Of a stretch of 61,690 bases of DNA, positions 52,933 to 61,138 are shown piece by piece. How positions within the stretch are numbered: position 1 is the first letter of the stretch; each line of letters opens with the position of its first letter. The notes under the pieces are model-generated. The model ran no database searches. It saw nothing but the letters and a program-made list of their open reading frames with translations, and was not told where the DNA came from. Source of the stretch: PVC group bacterium (GTDB lineage Bacteria > Verrucomicrobiota > Kiritimatiellia > CAIKKV01 > CAITUY01); NCBI GenBank assembly GCA_945870225.1, contig CAMBRF010000019.1, positions 1 to 61,690 on the forward strand. The letters run 5' to 3'. The position numbers and the translations under genes are program-made.

Positions 52933-53048
52933 TTGCCACCCCTTCAGAAAATAGTTTCAGAAAAAGTTAAAGTTCCCGATTTTTTCAACCCCCCTGTGCC
53001 GCCGTTCGCAAGTGAGACAAGCATCCCGCCCCCTCATACCCGCATTTC

Positions 53049-54311
53049 TCACTTTCGGCACTCGGCACTCCGAACTCCCCGCTCCGCGCTCCCCTCGGCA
53101 CTCGGCGCGCCGAGCTTCCCGCTGTCTCCCACCCGCTTCAACCGATACCCCGTTTTCTCGCTTAACTCCGCCAAATCAATCTGTACCCCGGCTTTTGCCA
53201 ACTCCACCGCATCGCGCACCACCCGCGAAACCTGATCTGCTGCCGGTGGCGCAAACTCGAAATACGCCAGCACCGGTTCGCCAGGGAAATACTCGCGGAG
53301 TAGGGGACCGTCGAACTGCTCCTGCATGATGCCGCTCAGGACGGCCGCATCGCTGCGAGCGATCTGGAAAAACGTATCCGCGTGCGCGTTGCCGGCCAGT
53401 GTGCCAGACCCCGGCTCCGCCAGCATCGTCAGCAGTCCGCCTGTCGCCGCCAACGTGATCTGCCGGTCGAGGTAATCAATCCGTTCCATGAAGGGCGGTT
53501 TGGTCCCATCGGCGTTGACGTATTTCAGGTCGCTGCCGTTTGGCAAGTACCCACGCCCGTCCGAGATAATCCGCTCCGCAATCTCCTGGTATTCCTTTTC
53601 CTTCGTCGCCGACGCGTTCGGCGGCCCCACCAGAAACATGGACGGAATCCCGAATACTTCCAGATATCCGTCCCAGTCCCGTTCATCCAAGGTTTTTCGT
53701 AGGTACGCCAGCGACAAAATCCGGTTCAACGGCGGAGCCTCGAAGACGATGAATGACTCCGGATCGATTTCCGTGCCCCGGGTACGCCCGCTCACCCCGT
53801 TCTGATTGTATTCCCACGCCCCGAACAACCCATCGCGTACCCAGAACCATTGCTCCACCGGCTCCAGGCGCGTTACCAGTCCCGAGTCATCCAGATGCTT
53901 TTCCAAGTGACTGAATCCCCGGAAGAATCCCGAAAACAGAAACCCTGCCGCATCCCGGAAATTCTCCACCCGCTCATACGCTTCCCGGAGAAACGCTACC
54001 TGTTCCTCAGCAAGAACCTTGTCTCCCGTCATTTTTTCGGCACTAGGCACTCGGCGCTCGGCGCTCCCCACCTCCGAACTCACCCTGATGTCCCAATCGC
54101 ACCCCAAAAAGGCCGACAGGCGCCGCTGGATCACGGCATGGATCATCGCGTCGGACCGCTCCATGTAGTGATAGAACCACTGCAAATCGGCAAACGCCCC
54201 CCGTTCGCCCGCCTCCAGGAGATTGACAAGCTTTGGCAGACTCATCCCCCGCAAAGGATTGTAAGCATCCCGCCATGCGTTGCTCTTCTGACTGTATATC
54301 TGGATAGCCAC
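53049..54311 (-). CDS. Phage portal protein, DUF935 (Mu gp29-like)
   Basis: 420 residues, GTG start at 54311 with GGAGG upstream. DUF935 features: FYHYMERSDAMIHAVIQRRL, VAFLREAYERVENFRDAAGF, FGIPSMFLVGPP and TLAATGGLLTMLAEPGSGTL. It forms the DNA entry ring of the capsid. Two segments are host-type repeats translated in frame: GSAERRVPSAEK at residues about 82-93 and GAPSAEGSAERGVRSAECRK at the very end. The core domains appear intact, so the repeats occupy tolerated positions. Terminase would be expected just upstream but is separated by an inserted gene. Confidence 0.87.
   Translation of the reverse strand: MAIQIYSQKSNAWRDAYNPLRGMSLPKLVNLLEAGERGAFADLQWFYHYMERSDAMIHAVIQRRLSAFLGCDWDIRVSSEVGSAERRVPSAEKMTGDKVLAEEQVAFLREAYERVENFRDAAGFLFSGFFRGFSHLEKHLDDSGLVTRLEPVEQWFWVRDGLFGAWEYNQNGVSGRTRGTEIDPESFIVFEAPPLNRILSLAYLRKTLDERDWDGYLEVFGIPSMFLVGPPNASATKEKEYQEIAERIISDGRGYLPNGSDLKYVNADGTKPPFMERIDYLDRQITLAATGGLLTMLAEPGSGTLAGNAHADTFFQIARSDAAVLSGIMQEQFDGPLLREYFPGEPVLAYFEFAPPAADQVSRVVRDAVELAKAGVQIDLAELSEKTGYRLKRVGDSGKLGAPSAEGSAERGVRSAECRK
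53052..53112. repeat. Heptamer array (CGGCACT type) at the 3' end of the portal gene
   Basis: Units CGGCACT, CGGCACT, CCGAACT, CCCCGCT, CCGCGCT, then CGGCACT again after a 5-base slip. It encodes the Ser-Ala-Glu-rich C-terminus of the portal. A second array of the family lies at 54037-54078 in the same gene. Confidence 0.75.
54037..54078. repeat. Heptamer array (CGGCACT type) inside the portal gene
   Basis: Units CGGCACT, AGGCACT, CGGCGCT, CGGCGCT followed by degenerate copies to CCGAACT. It is an in-frame insertion coding for the Glu/Ser/Arg-rich loop after WDIRVSSEV. Confidence 0.72.
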
Positions 54312-54781
54312 GACTTCATGCCTCCGTCCTGCGCATGCCCGCCATGTCGCGACCGCGCAGGTCGCTGGGCATCAACATAAGGACAGAAATCAACTGGAGA
54401 GACCGGGAACTGGCTTAAGAAGTGCCAGCTTTCAGCAGGGTATGTGTTGGGCAAACGCGGGCATAACGGAGCGTGTATAGCATGCGATGAAGGGAGCGGT
54501 GGCACTCACCCGCCCTCCGGAAGGAGGCTTTCCGGGTCTGCTTTGCTGCAACCAGCACAAAGATTGGTTCCCTCTCTGCGTAAAGCTTGCTTCGCGCCAT
54601 TACCACCAATGCATATTGAACTGTAACTATCCCAGTACGCTCGCACCAAGAACATGTTTAGCATTGACGCCGTGATATCGACCCCATACGATTTCAAAGA
54701 AACCTAATGAACGGCTAAAGAATCTGAAGTAACCTCAATAACACTGTAGGCCTCAGAATCGCACTGGCCAAGGGCTCAAAC
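54312..54781. other. Non-coding junction between portal and inserted nuclease-PIN gene
   Basis: 470 bases without a convincing gene. It holds a hairpin CCTCC-GGAA-GGAGG near 54515-54529, a 24-bp motif (54724-54747) shared with 2826-2849, and the start region of the plus-strand gene. In Mu-type phages terminase and portal genes are contiguous, so one boundary of an insertion should lie here. I cannot find flanking direct repeats by eye. The short frame 54506-54697 on the minus strand is not supported. Confidence 0.5.
54724..54747 (+). repeat. 24-bp dispersed motif, copy 2
   Basis: 23 of 24 bases match 2826-2849 (one G/C difference). It lies 34 bases upstream of the nuclease-PIN gene. Both copies precede plus-strand accessory genes, so a shared promoter-like or insertion-related role is possible. 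Confidence 0.45.
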
Positions 54782-56986
54782 ATGATCACAAACAGACTGC
54801 AACTCGCGCTCGACCGCCTCCTGCCCTCAGATTGGGAACGCCTGGAAAAGCTCGCATCCGTCTTTCTTGCGGCCGAGTTTGATGGCCTGCGAACAGTTGC
54901 GTGCCCATCTGGGGACGAAGGTCGTGATGCCGAACTCTTCTCGCCAGAAGGCGAACCAAAGGTGGTTGCCCAGTACTCTGTTGCCGCAGATTGGCGCGCC
55001 AAGATCAACGCGACGGCTCGCCGGATTCGGGCAACTCTGCCGGATGCACTCGTCCTCATCTACGTCACCAATAAGCCAATTGGAGCCAGTGCTGACGACC
55101 TGAAGGTGACACTTCGGAAGAAGCACGGTCTCACACTGGACGTTCGTGACAGAAGCTGGTTCTGTGATCGAGTCCTTGAGTCGAAGGCGCGCCAAATAGC
55201 TGCTGAAGAACTGGCAGTCGCGATTGTTGATCCATATCTCTCCTCGGCCGGCGTCGGTCCATACGTACAGGCGGAGCTCAGTTCCCCGGAAGCGATGGCC
55301 GCGGTGACGTATCTCGGTCTACAATGGCAAGACGACGTACGCGAGAAGGGCTTGACAAAAATCGCCTTCGAGGCGCTCGTACGCGCAGCACTCGTAGGCA
55401 CCGATAGCGAGCACAGAATCTCGAAACAAGACTTGCACGCCCGAGTAAGCAAAGTTCTTCCAGGTCACCCTCTCGGCCAACTCACGTGTCATGTGGACTC
55501 CGCAATCCGACGGCTGGGGAAAGCCTCAATCAAGCAGTGGCCAGGCGAGGAGTTCTGCCTTGCGCATGACGAGGTGCAGAAATTCAACAACTTTCGCGTC
55601 GCAAGCTCCCTGGCGGAGGCGGGTCTCACCGCAGTTGTCGACAGAGTCTCTTCGCTCCTTCTGACTGCAAGAGCCATCCCTCACTTTCATCAACGGCACT
55701 TTGCACAAACACTCCGCCGCGCAACTGACGCGGTTCTGTTTGAACGAAGCCAAGCCTTTGCGATGGCAGTTCATTCGGGGTCACTTGCCACTCTAGCCGA
55801 CTCTGACTTCAAGTCCACGCTTATCGCGGAACTGGCGAGGTCGACACTCCCGAAATTGCCGAAGATCGACTGGCTCTCTGCGCTGCAGGTTGGCGTACGC
55901 GAACTTCTCATCAGCGATGATTCCGCGATTCAGGCCTATCTCCGGTCATTAGCCGATTCGTACACGCTTCTAGCCTTCCTCAAGCACACGCCAGACGTTC
56001 AGGCTGCCGTGGAAAAGATGTTCTCTCATGGCACATTGTGGTTGGACACCACCATCGTGCTGCCACTCATCGCTGACACTTTGGCCGCAGGCGAAGACAG
56101 CAAGGGTCGCTTTTCACGAATGGTAGAAGCAGCGTTGGATGCTGGCCTAGAGCTTTGCGTCACTCCTGGAGTCATTGAAGAAGTTGAACGCCACATGAAC
56201 AAGGCCCTCACTTGTGTCCGGTTGGCATTCGGACAGTGGCAAGGGTCTATTCCCTATCTTCTTGATAGATATGTAGCAAGCGGCCGATCGTCTACGTCAT
56301 TTCCGTCATGGCTGGAGAACTTCCGAGGGGAGGCGCGGCCGCTTCAAGACCTTGCCGACTACCTTCGCGAGACATTTCACATCGTTGAGCGATCGCTCGA
56401 AGATGAGAGCAAATCGGCATCTAATGAGCTCAGGTACGCTCTTCAGCAAATCTGGCACGAACGCTACGAGAGACGTCGTGAGCGGTATGGCACAACGCTT
56501 GACGAAATGGCCATAACTCGCCTGGTGAGCCACGACGTCGAATGCTACGCTGGAGTCGTACATCTGCGAACCAGAGAACGATCGTCACCATTCGGATACA
56601 GTGCTTGGTGGCTTACCGTGGATCGCCAGGCATTTGATTTGAAGACTCGATTGCGATTAGTTATGAGCGAGACTCCGCCGGACTCTCCAGTCATGAGCGC
56701 CGACTTCTTAGTCAACTATCTCGCCTTTGGTCCACTGCGGAGGCGTGTTACGAAACACGCCGAATCACACCTGCCGCTTCTGATGGTTCTGGGTAATGTG
56801 GCACAGTTGACACCGGAACTGATGATAGAGGCTGAGAATGTGCGCAATCAACTCAAGGACCTACCGGAGCGATTGATCCGTAGAGAAGTGCGGGATCGCC
56901 TAGATCGCGCGCGGGCTAGCATAGGACCAATCGCCAGCCAGGGCATGGGCGAAGTCGACGAAGTTGACGACGCGGTGCAACGCTGA
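54782..56986 (+). CDS. PD-(D/E)XK nuclease-like / PIN domain fusion, probable defence protein
   Basis: 734 residues. The N-terminal ~110 residues look like a restriction-endonuclease fold: WERLEKLASVFLAAEFDG (helix with Glu), GDEGRDAELF (Asp 49), then VVAQYSVAADWRAKI, in which Gln 64-Tyr 65-Ser 66 stands where QxK is usual. The middle is a long helical region. From about residue 417 a PIN-like domain begins (LWLDTTIVLPLIADTL, Asp 422) with LDAGLELCVTPGVIEEVERH and MAITRLVSHDVECYAGVVHL. The protein could cut DNA and RNA. It is on the opposite strand, between terminase and portal genes, so it is cargo rather than a structural gene. Confidence 0.65.
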   Translation: MITNRLQLALDRLLPSDWERLEKLASVFLAAEFDGLRTVACPSGDEGRDAELFSPEGEPKVVAQYSVAADWRAKINATARRIRATLPDALVLIYVTNKPIGASADDLKVTLRKKHGLTLDVRDRSWFCDRVLESKARQIAAEELAVAIVDPYLSSAGVGPYVQAELSSPEAMAAVTYLGLQWQDDVREKGLTKIAFEALVRAALVGTDSEHRISKQDLHARVSKVLPGHPLGQLTCHVDSAIRRLGKASIKQWPGEEFCLAHDEVQKFNNFRVASSLAEAGLTAVVDRVSSLLLTARAIPHFHQRHFAQTLRRATDAVLFERSQAFAMAVHSGSLATLADSDFKSTLIAELARSTLPKLPKIDWLSALQVGVRELLISDDSAIQAYLRSLADSYTLLAFLKHTPDVQAAVEKMFSHGTLWLDTTIVLPLIADTLAAGEDSKGRFSRMVEAALDAGLELCVTPGVIEEVERHMNKALTCVRLAFGQWQGSIPYLLDRYVASGRSSTSFPSWLENFRGEARPLQDLADYLRETFHIVERSLEDESKSASNELRYALQQIWHERYERRRERYGTTLDEMAITRLVSHDVECYAGVVHLRTRERSSPFGYSAWWLTVDRQAFDLKTRLRLVMSETPPDSPVMSADFLVNYLAFGPLRRRVTKHAESHLPLLMVLGNVAQLTPELMIEAENVRNQLKDLPERLIRREVRDRLDRARASIGPIASQGMGEVDEVDDAVQR

Positions 56987-57070
56987 GATCTTACCCTTCG
57001 TTCGAGCCGACCCGCTCCGGCAAGGCCAGTTGGCCATTGCCTCGCCTCCGTCGTCGGCTAAGCCTCAACG

Positions 57071-58405
57071 TCACCCCGCCAAAAGCCGCTCCCGCCTTCT
57101 CTCCCTAACCCCGTGCCGCCCGCTCCCCGCCACCGGCAACATTCTTCCAGACCCTTCCGTCTCCCATCGCCGGTGATTTGCCAGCGCCAGGGCCATGACG
57201 CAGTCATCATGATACCCAGCGGGCGCACTGTACGTGATCCCGCCCGACGGACTGATCTGGTACTCATACCGCCTCATTTCGTTCGTGAGGACTCCCCAGT
57301 CTGAGCATTCCTTCGCGATCTCTGCGGCCTTCTGTTCAAATCCTCTTCGTATTTCCGGCCAACTTACTTTTCGCTGTTCGACGGCGACGATCAGCCTCTG
57401 CACCAACTCAGTCTTCGAGTGCGCCGTGAACTTGAACCCCTCAATGTCTGCGTAGACACGCTTCAAATCATCGAAAATCGGATCCCCAACACCCGACGCA
57501 TCCAACACCAACCGTCCCCGGTGTTTCCTCGCAAATGCCAGTATCCGCTCCTTCTGGATCGGCCAGTCCAAATGGTTGAACCGTTCTATCGCGAAACACC
57601 GACCTGTTTCCGCATCCATCGCGATCAATACCGTCCAGTCCGTATGCTTGGCCACATCACACCCAATCACCACATTTCTACTCGGCACTCCTTGCTCCAT
57701 GCTCAGCGCTGCCGGTTCGAAGAGGCATCCCTCGATGCCTCTGAAGACCCCGGCACTATCCTCTAGAAACTCCGCCATATACTCCTGCCGGAACACATCT
57801 TCCGGCAACGTTCGCCTGGCCTCTTCCCATTCCTTCGCCGGAAAGTATGGTGACGCCTTACTCGGGAACGATAGGCTGGCATAGTCCGTTTCCCCAGGGT
57901 CCATTCCTCGCGTGAAAAGATCATAGAACCAGTTATGCCCCTTCGGCGTACTGACAAACACCGCCCATCCCAGCGTCTGGGCGATGGTCGGTCTCAAAAC
58001 GTAATGCCACACATCCGCCGGGATCGCGGCGGCCTCATCGATTACTACCCCTTGAAATCCAAATCCGCGGATGTTGTCCGGATTATCAGCCGACAAGAAC
58101 CACACGCGCACTTTTCCGGATGGTCCGGTAAATTCCACCCGCGTGGGGGCCCGCCCGCACACCTGGATAAACCCATCGGCGATGGTCCGGAACGCCTCAA
58201 TTCCACGCTCCGCCACGTTATATGTCGGCGCAATCCACCCATATTCACCCGCCTGCTCGCATCCCCCTCGATCCAAAAGCTCGGCAGCCAGACACAACGT
58301 TTTACCGAATCGTCTCCCGGTGCATACCGTCCTAAAGCGCTTCTCCCGCGCCTGATGTATCGCCATCTGAGCAGGGTGGGGGACATAGTTCAAAACAATC
58401 GCCAT
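57071..58405 (-). CDS. Phage terminase large subunit
   Basis: 444 residues. ATPase motifs: Walker A TGRRFGKTLCLAAELL, Walker B FQGVVIDEAAAIPADVW, coupling FVSTPKGHNWFYDLF. The nuclease domain begins NVVIGCDVAKHTDWTVLIAM, with LVLDASGVGDPIFDDLK and the C-terminal YHDDCVMALALAN; these acidic residues bind metal. It packages DNA into procapsids. The stretch around AALSMEQGVPSRN is encoded by a heptamer-like segment (57680-57712). The start has GAGG upstream and lies 81 bases after the small-terminase-like gene. Confidence 0.92.
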   Translation of the reverse strand: MAIVLNYVPHPAQMAIHQAREKRFRTVCTGRRFGKTLCLAAELLDRGGCEQAGEYGWIAPTYNVAERGIEAFRTIADGFIQVCGRAPTRVEFTGPSGKVRVWFLSADNPDNIRGFGFQGVVIDEAAAIPADVWHYVLRPTIAQTLGWAVFVSTPKGHNWFYDLFTRGMDPGETDYASLSFPSKASPYFPAKEWEEARRTLPEDVFRQEYMAEFLEDSAGVFRGIEGCLFEPAALSMEQGVPSRNVVIGCDVAKHTDWTVLIAMDAETGRCFAIERFNHLDWPIQKERILAFARKHRGRLVLDASGVGDPIFDDLKRVYADIEGFKFTAHSKTELVQRLIVAVEQRKVSWPEIRRGFEQKAAEIAKECSDWGVLTNEMRRYEYQISPSGGITYSAPAGYHDDCVMALALANHRRWETEGSGRMLPVAGSGRHGVRERRRERLLAG

Positions 58406-58426
58406 ATTCCTCTATCTCCAATACCC

Positions 58427-58453
58427 AACAACGATCAACCAACAACCATGAAC
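58427..58453. repeat. Heptamer array CAACCAA type before terminase
   Basis: Units such as CAACAAC, GATCAAC, CAACAAC and CATGAAC with period 7, in the 81-base gap upstream of the large terminase gene. Similar arrays occur at 50745-50773 and 51116-51147. Confidence 0.65.
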
Positions 58454-58486
58454 TGATCGTCCTCCTGGACGAGCCTCCCCGCTTCC

Positions 58487-58864
58487 TCAGGTCTCAGGTT
58501 TCAAACTCAGGTTTCCCCCAACTCCGGCCCCATCCCCAACCTCTACCACCTCAGCCTCGACTGTGATTGGCGCATTCACTCTCTCTTTCGGCTCTCCACC
58601 CCCCATCAAACTCCTCCACTGGATCACCCCGTCATGTTCCAACTCCAGCCTCGCCTCCCGTGGCAGCAGCGGCATGATCATGGTCCGGAAGAACCGAACC
58701 GGATCCTTCTTGAACTCCCTCTCCAGCGCCCGGATCAGCAACCCCTGATTTCGGGGCCGCGCCAGCATTTTGTCCAGATTTGCCAACGCCAACGTCCGCC
58801 CACCGCCAGCGCCCTTAGGTCGCCCCGATGGATTCCCCGACTCCCCTGGTTTGAATGCACTCAT
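58487..58864 (-). CDS. Phage terminase small subunit-like protein
   Basis: 125 residues from the ATG at 58864. It starts SAFKPGESGNPSGRPKGAGG, the basic GESGNPSGRPKG motif typical of DUF5681-type phage small terminases and related DNA-binding proteins. A helical part follows (LALANLDKMLARPRNQGLLI, FFRTMIMPLLPREARLELEH), and the tail is low complexity. Position directly upstream of the large terminase supports the call. The C-terminal GNLSLKPET coincides with another heptamer-like stretch (58492-58516). Confidence 0.7.
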   Translation of the reverse strand: MSAFKPGESGNPSGRPKGAGGGRTLALANLDKMLARPRNQGLLIRALEREFKKDPVRFFRTMIMPLLPREARLELEHDGVIQWRSLMGGGEPKERVNAPITVEAEVVEVGDGAGVGGNLSLKPET

Positions 58865-58941
58865 CTCCCGCAACTCCCCTTTCACCGTGTCTCTACATTA
58901 CAGTCAGTTTTCAACCCCCGGATCGACACCACCCAACCGGG

Positions 58942-59014
58942 CGGTTGTTCGCAAGCGCCAAGCCGAGCCCCTTAAGAGGGGCGTAGCTCGTCTGCTTAGC
59001 GACTTGCGAACCGG
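58942..59014 (+). promoter_or_regulatory. 73-nt imperfect hairpin abutting the ribosome binding site
   Basis: CGGTTGTTCGCAAG pairs with CTTGCGAACCG (3-base bulge), AAGC pairs with GCTT, CGAGC pairs with GCTCG, and CCCCTT faces AAGAGGGG near the tip. The right arm ends in CCGGAGG, which overlaps the GGAGG ribosome binding site of the nuclease gene at 59024. It could therefore control translation, or mark an integration end. It is not a clear attC because the core boxes are missing. Confidence 0.55.
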
Positions 59015-59023
59015 AGGACTGCG

Positions 59024-60058
59024 ATGATAGTTAACAAAACAGGACAGAAGGGCCTCACCGCCGAAGAGGCGTTGAGGGGATATTTCAGAAGCTCCGGCTA
59101 CTTTGTGGTCAGGAGCATTCCCTTGATATATAAGAAGTTCGATGTAAGCGATGTCGACCTATGGCTGTACGTAAAAGCGACTTCTCTTTCTGCAGATCGT
59201 GTATGCGTCGATGTGAAACGGAAAAAGACCCCACAGGCCATGGAGAGAGTGCTGTGGACCAAGGGACTGAAGGAAGTGTTGGGAGTTGACCGTGCGATCG
59301 TTGTTACTTCAGATAACAGACCTGAGACCCGTGACTTTGGCGCTGCGCATGGTGTTGCCATTTTGCAGGGTGAGTTCCTGCAACGCGTCCTAACAGACTT
59401 TCCTCCCACTGATCGCTTGACCGAGGAGGACCTCCTTTCACTTCTAAATCACCCTTGCGTTGTCGATCCCCGAGTGGAATGGCGCGCCTGGTTCGGGCAT
59501 GTCAAGTCTCGCCTGTTAGACTCCCTCAACTTCGACGGCTGCAACTCCTTCCTGCTTGCCACAAAGACCCTTCTTGACGAGTATGTGGCCACCGGTCGGT
59601 CCTCTGAGGTTCCCGTACGCCTGCTCTATGCCGTCATCGCGTACCTTCTCATCTGTCTCGATTACACATCACGGTCTTTTGTTTCTCTTGAGGTGAGTCG
59701 AAGAGCATCGGTTCTCACTGACGGATTCCGCTATGGAGAGGCCGGGCGGAAAAGAACTGAGGAAATCGTACAGATGGCTCTGCATCTTATTGCTGATGCA
59801 GGCCGAACCGATATCCTGTCAGCCGACGCAATGCGTGAAGAGTTCGACAGGCAAGCAGTTGGGTATCGTGCTGAAATACTGAGTGAGCACTTTGCGAGGA
59901 GGGAATCACTCATGAATCTCTTTGCAACTGCACGAGCTTTTGAGGGGCTGGCCTATGCAAAGACAATCCTCCACCCACGCGAACTTGCGAGCGAACAGAA
60001 GGCTCTAATAGGCCTGTTGTGTGACCTTCTCCAGCACGACCGCAAAGTAATCATCTAG
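59024..60058 (+). CDS. PD-(D/E)XK nuclease-like protein, partner of SIR2 gene
   Basis: 344 residues. The N-terminal domain has the restriction-endonuclease pattern: helix with Glu 14/15 (TAEEALRGYFRSSGYFVV), DVSDVDLWLY (Asp 45), and VCVDVKRKK (Asp 63-Val-Lys 65), followed by IVVTSDNRPETRDFGAAHGV. The rest is helical and of unknown fold (LLDSLNFDGCNSFLLATKTL; YAVIAYLLICLDYTSRS). Active residues appear intact, in contrast to the nuclease-PIN protein. It is 60 bases upstream of a SIR2 gene on the same strand, so the two probably form a defence operon. Target unknown. Confidence 0.7.
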   Translation: MIVNKTGQKGLTAEEALRGYFRSSGYFVVRSIPLIYKKFDVSDVDLWLYVKATSLSADRVCVDVKRKKTPQAMERVLWTKGLKEVLGVDRAIVVTSDNRPETRDFGAAHGVAILQGEFLQRVLTDFPPTDRLTEEDLLSLLNHPCVVDPRVEWRAWFGHVKSRLLDSLNFDGCNSFLLATKTLLDEYVATGRSSEVPVRLLYAVIAYLLICLDYTSRSFVSLEVSRRASVLTDGFRYGEAGRKRTEEIVQMALHLIADAGRTDILSADAMREEFDRQAVGYRAEILSEHFARRESLMNLFATARAFEGLAYAKTILHPRELASEQKALIGLLCDLLQHDRKVII

Positions 60059-60066
60059 ACATCATT

Positions 60067-60089
60067 GGCAACGTGCCGGGCACGTTGCC
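60067..60089. promoter_or_regulatory. Perfect inverted repeat between nuclease and SIR2 genes
   Basis: GGCAACGTGCC, one central base, GGCACGTTGCC: exact 11-bp arms. No U-tract follows, so it is not a typical terminator. It may be an operator or an attenuating hairpin adjusting expression of the SIR2 gene. Confidence 0.5.
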
Positions 60090-60118
60090 TGAAATAAGAT
60101 ACTGCGGGCACATGGAGA

Positions 60119-61138
60119 ATGACACAAATGAAGATCGTACTCTTTCTTGGAGCTGGTTTTTCAGCACCGTTTGGATTGCCAGTGATGAACGCATTCATCC
60201 GTTCAGCGCACGATCGCCGTAGACTAAACGACCAGGAGAAGGCATTTCTGGACGAACTCGTCATGGAGGCGAGAAGGGCGAACAGTTTCCTTCAAACATC
60301 ACCAACGAACCTCGAAGATATTCTGTCGCTTTGTGTCATGCAGGATCGTCTTGCCATGCCTGGGGTCTCATTGCCACGCACGCCTCGCATCGTGCGCATC
60401 CTGCAGAAAATGTACACAGATCCAGGCGAAGTGGACGCCTACTGGTCGCGGCTGGAAGTGCTCGAAACGTTTCTTGGGGATGCTTTGAAGAAGCCATCGC
60501 ACGCTGTGTCCATTGTCACCACAAACTACGACTTGATAATCGAATCTGCATGTCGACAAATTGACGTCCCCGTTTCATATCCCCTGCAACACAAGCCTTA
60601 TCCGGCTGATGACAACGTTCAAGTGCACGGCCAGTTGACTCAGTCTGACGGTTTTACTCTGTGTAAGTTGCATGGGTCCGTCAACTGGTTCATGGTTGAT
60701 GACGAACTCCATGTTGAAGATCGAGTTGTGGCAGTCCAAAGTATGGCAAGGGCTAACACGACTCTGCCGCGAGTCTGTACAGCAAACTACAAAAACTCGC
60801 ACTATCCACTGATCATCCCCCCTTCCTTCCTTAAACCTGACTTGCCAGGTCCCATTTCAAGTGTTTGGCAAAGCGCGGCGAAAGCCTTGCATGAATCTGA
60901 CCAGATTGCGTTTGTCGGTTATAGTTTCCCTTCGTCAGACATTGAGATGAAGTACTTTTTGGCAAGTTCCTTAGCAAATAATCCCCGATTACGTAGAATT
61001 GACGTGATCGATCCGAATGCCACAGCATTGGTCGCGCGGCTCAAACGAGAAACAGAAAGTGGGTTTGGCAACCATTTTCGGGAACTGCTGAACCCCGTGC
61101 AGAGTGACTGGACTCATGCCACTCTTCAACTTGCCTAA
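60119..61138 (+). CDS. SIR2-family protein, probable NAD-degrading defence effector
   Basis: 339 residues. SIR2 motifs: VLFLGAGFSAPFGLPVMNAF (NAD loop), SIVTTNYDLIIE (catalytic Asn), FTLCKLHGSVNWF (catalytic His), and FVGYSFPSSDIEMKYFLASS near the end. In known anti-phage systems such SIR2 domains deplete NAD+ to halt infected cells; that is family knowledge. No additional domain is fused, so sensing is probably done by the nuclease-like protein upstream. Start ATG 60119 is weakly preceded by GGAGAAT. Confidence 0.82.
   Translation: MTQMKIVLFLGAGFSAPFGLPVMNAFIRSAHDRRRLNDQEKAFLDELVMEARRANSFLQTSPTNLEDILSLCVMQDRLAMPGVSLPRTPRIVRILQKMYTDPGEVDAYWSRLEVLETFLGDALKKPSHAVSIVTTNYDLIIESACRQIDVPVSYPLQHKPYPADDNVQVHGQLTQSDGFTLCKLHGSVNWFMVDDELHVEDRVVAVQSMARANTTLPRVCTANYKNSHYPLIIPPSFLKPDLPGPISSVWQSAAKALHESDQIAFVGYSFPSSDIEMKYFLASSLANNPRLRRIDVIDPNATALVARLKRETESGFGNHFRELLNPVQSDWTHATLQLA

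Noticed and set aside
54506..54697. 63-residue minus-strand ORF in the portal-terminase junction
   Set aside because: No binding site or family; it overlaps a hairpin and is isolated.
38312..58453. Heptamer arrays considered as CRISPR
   Set aside because: Units are 7 bases with no spacers of regular length, and no cas genes are present.
58942..59014. Considered as an integron attC site
   Set aside because: The hairpin is attC-sized, but no RYYYAAC and GTTRRRY core pair brackets it, so it is reported as a regulatory or insertion-end hairpin only.
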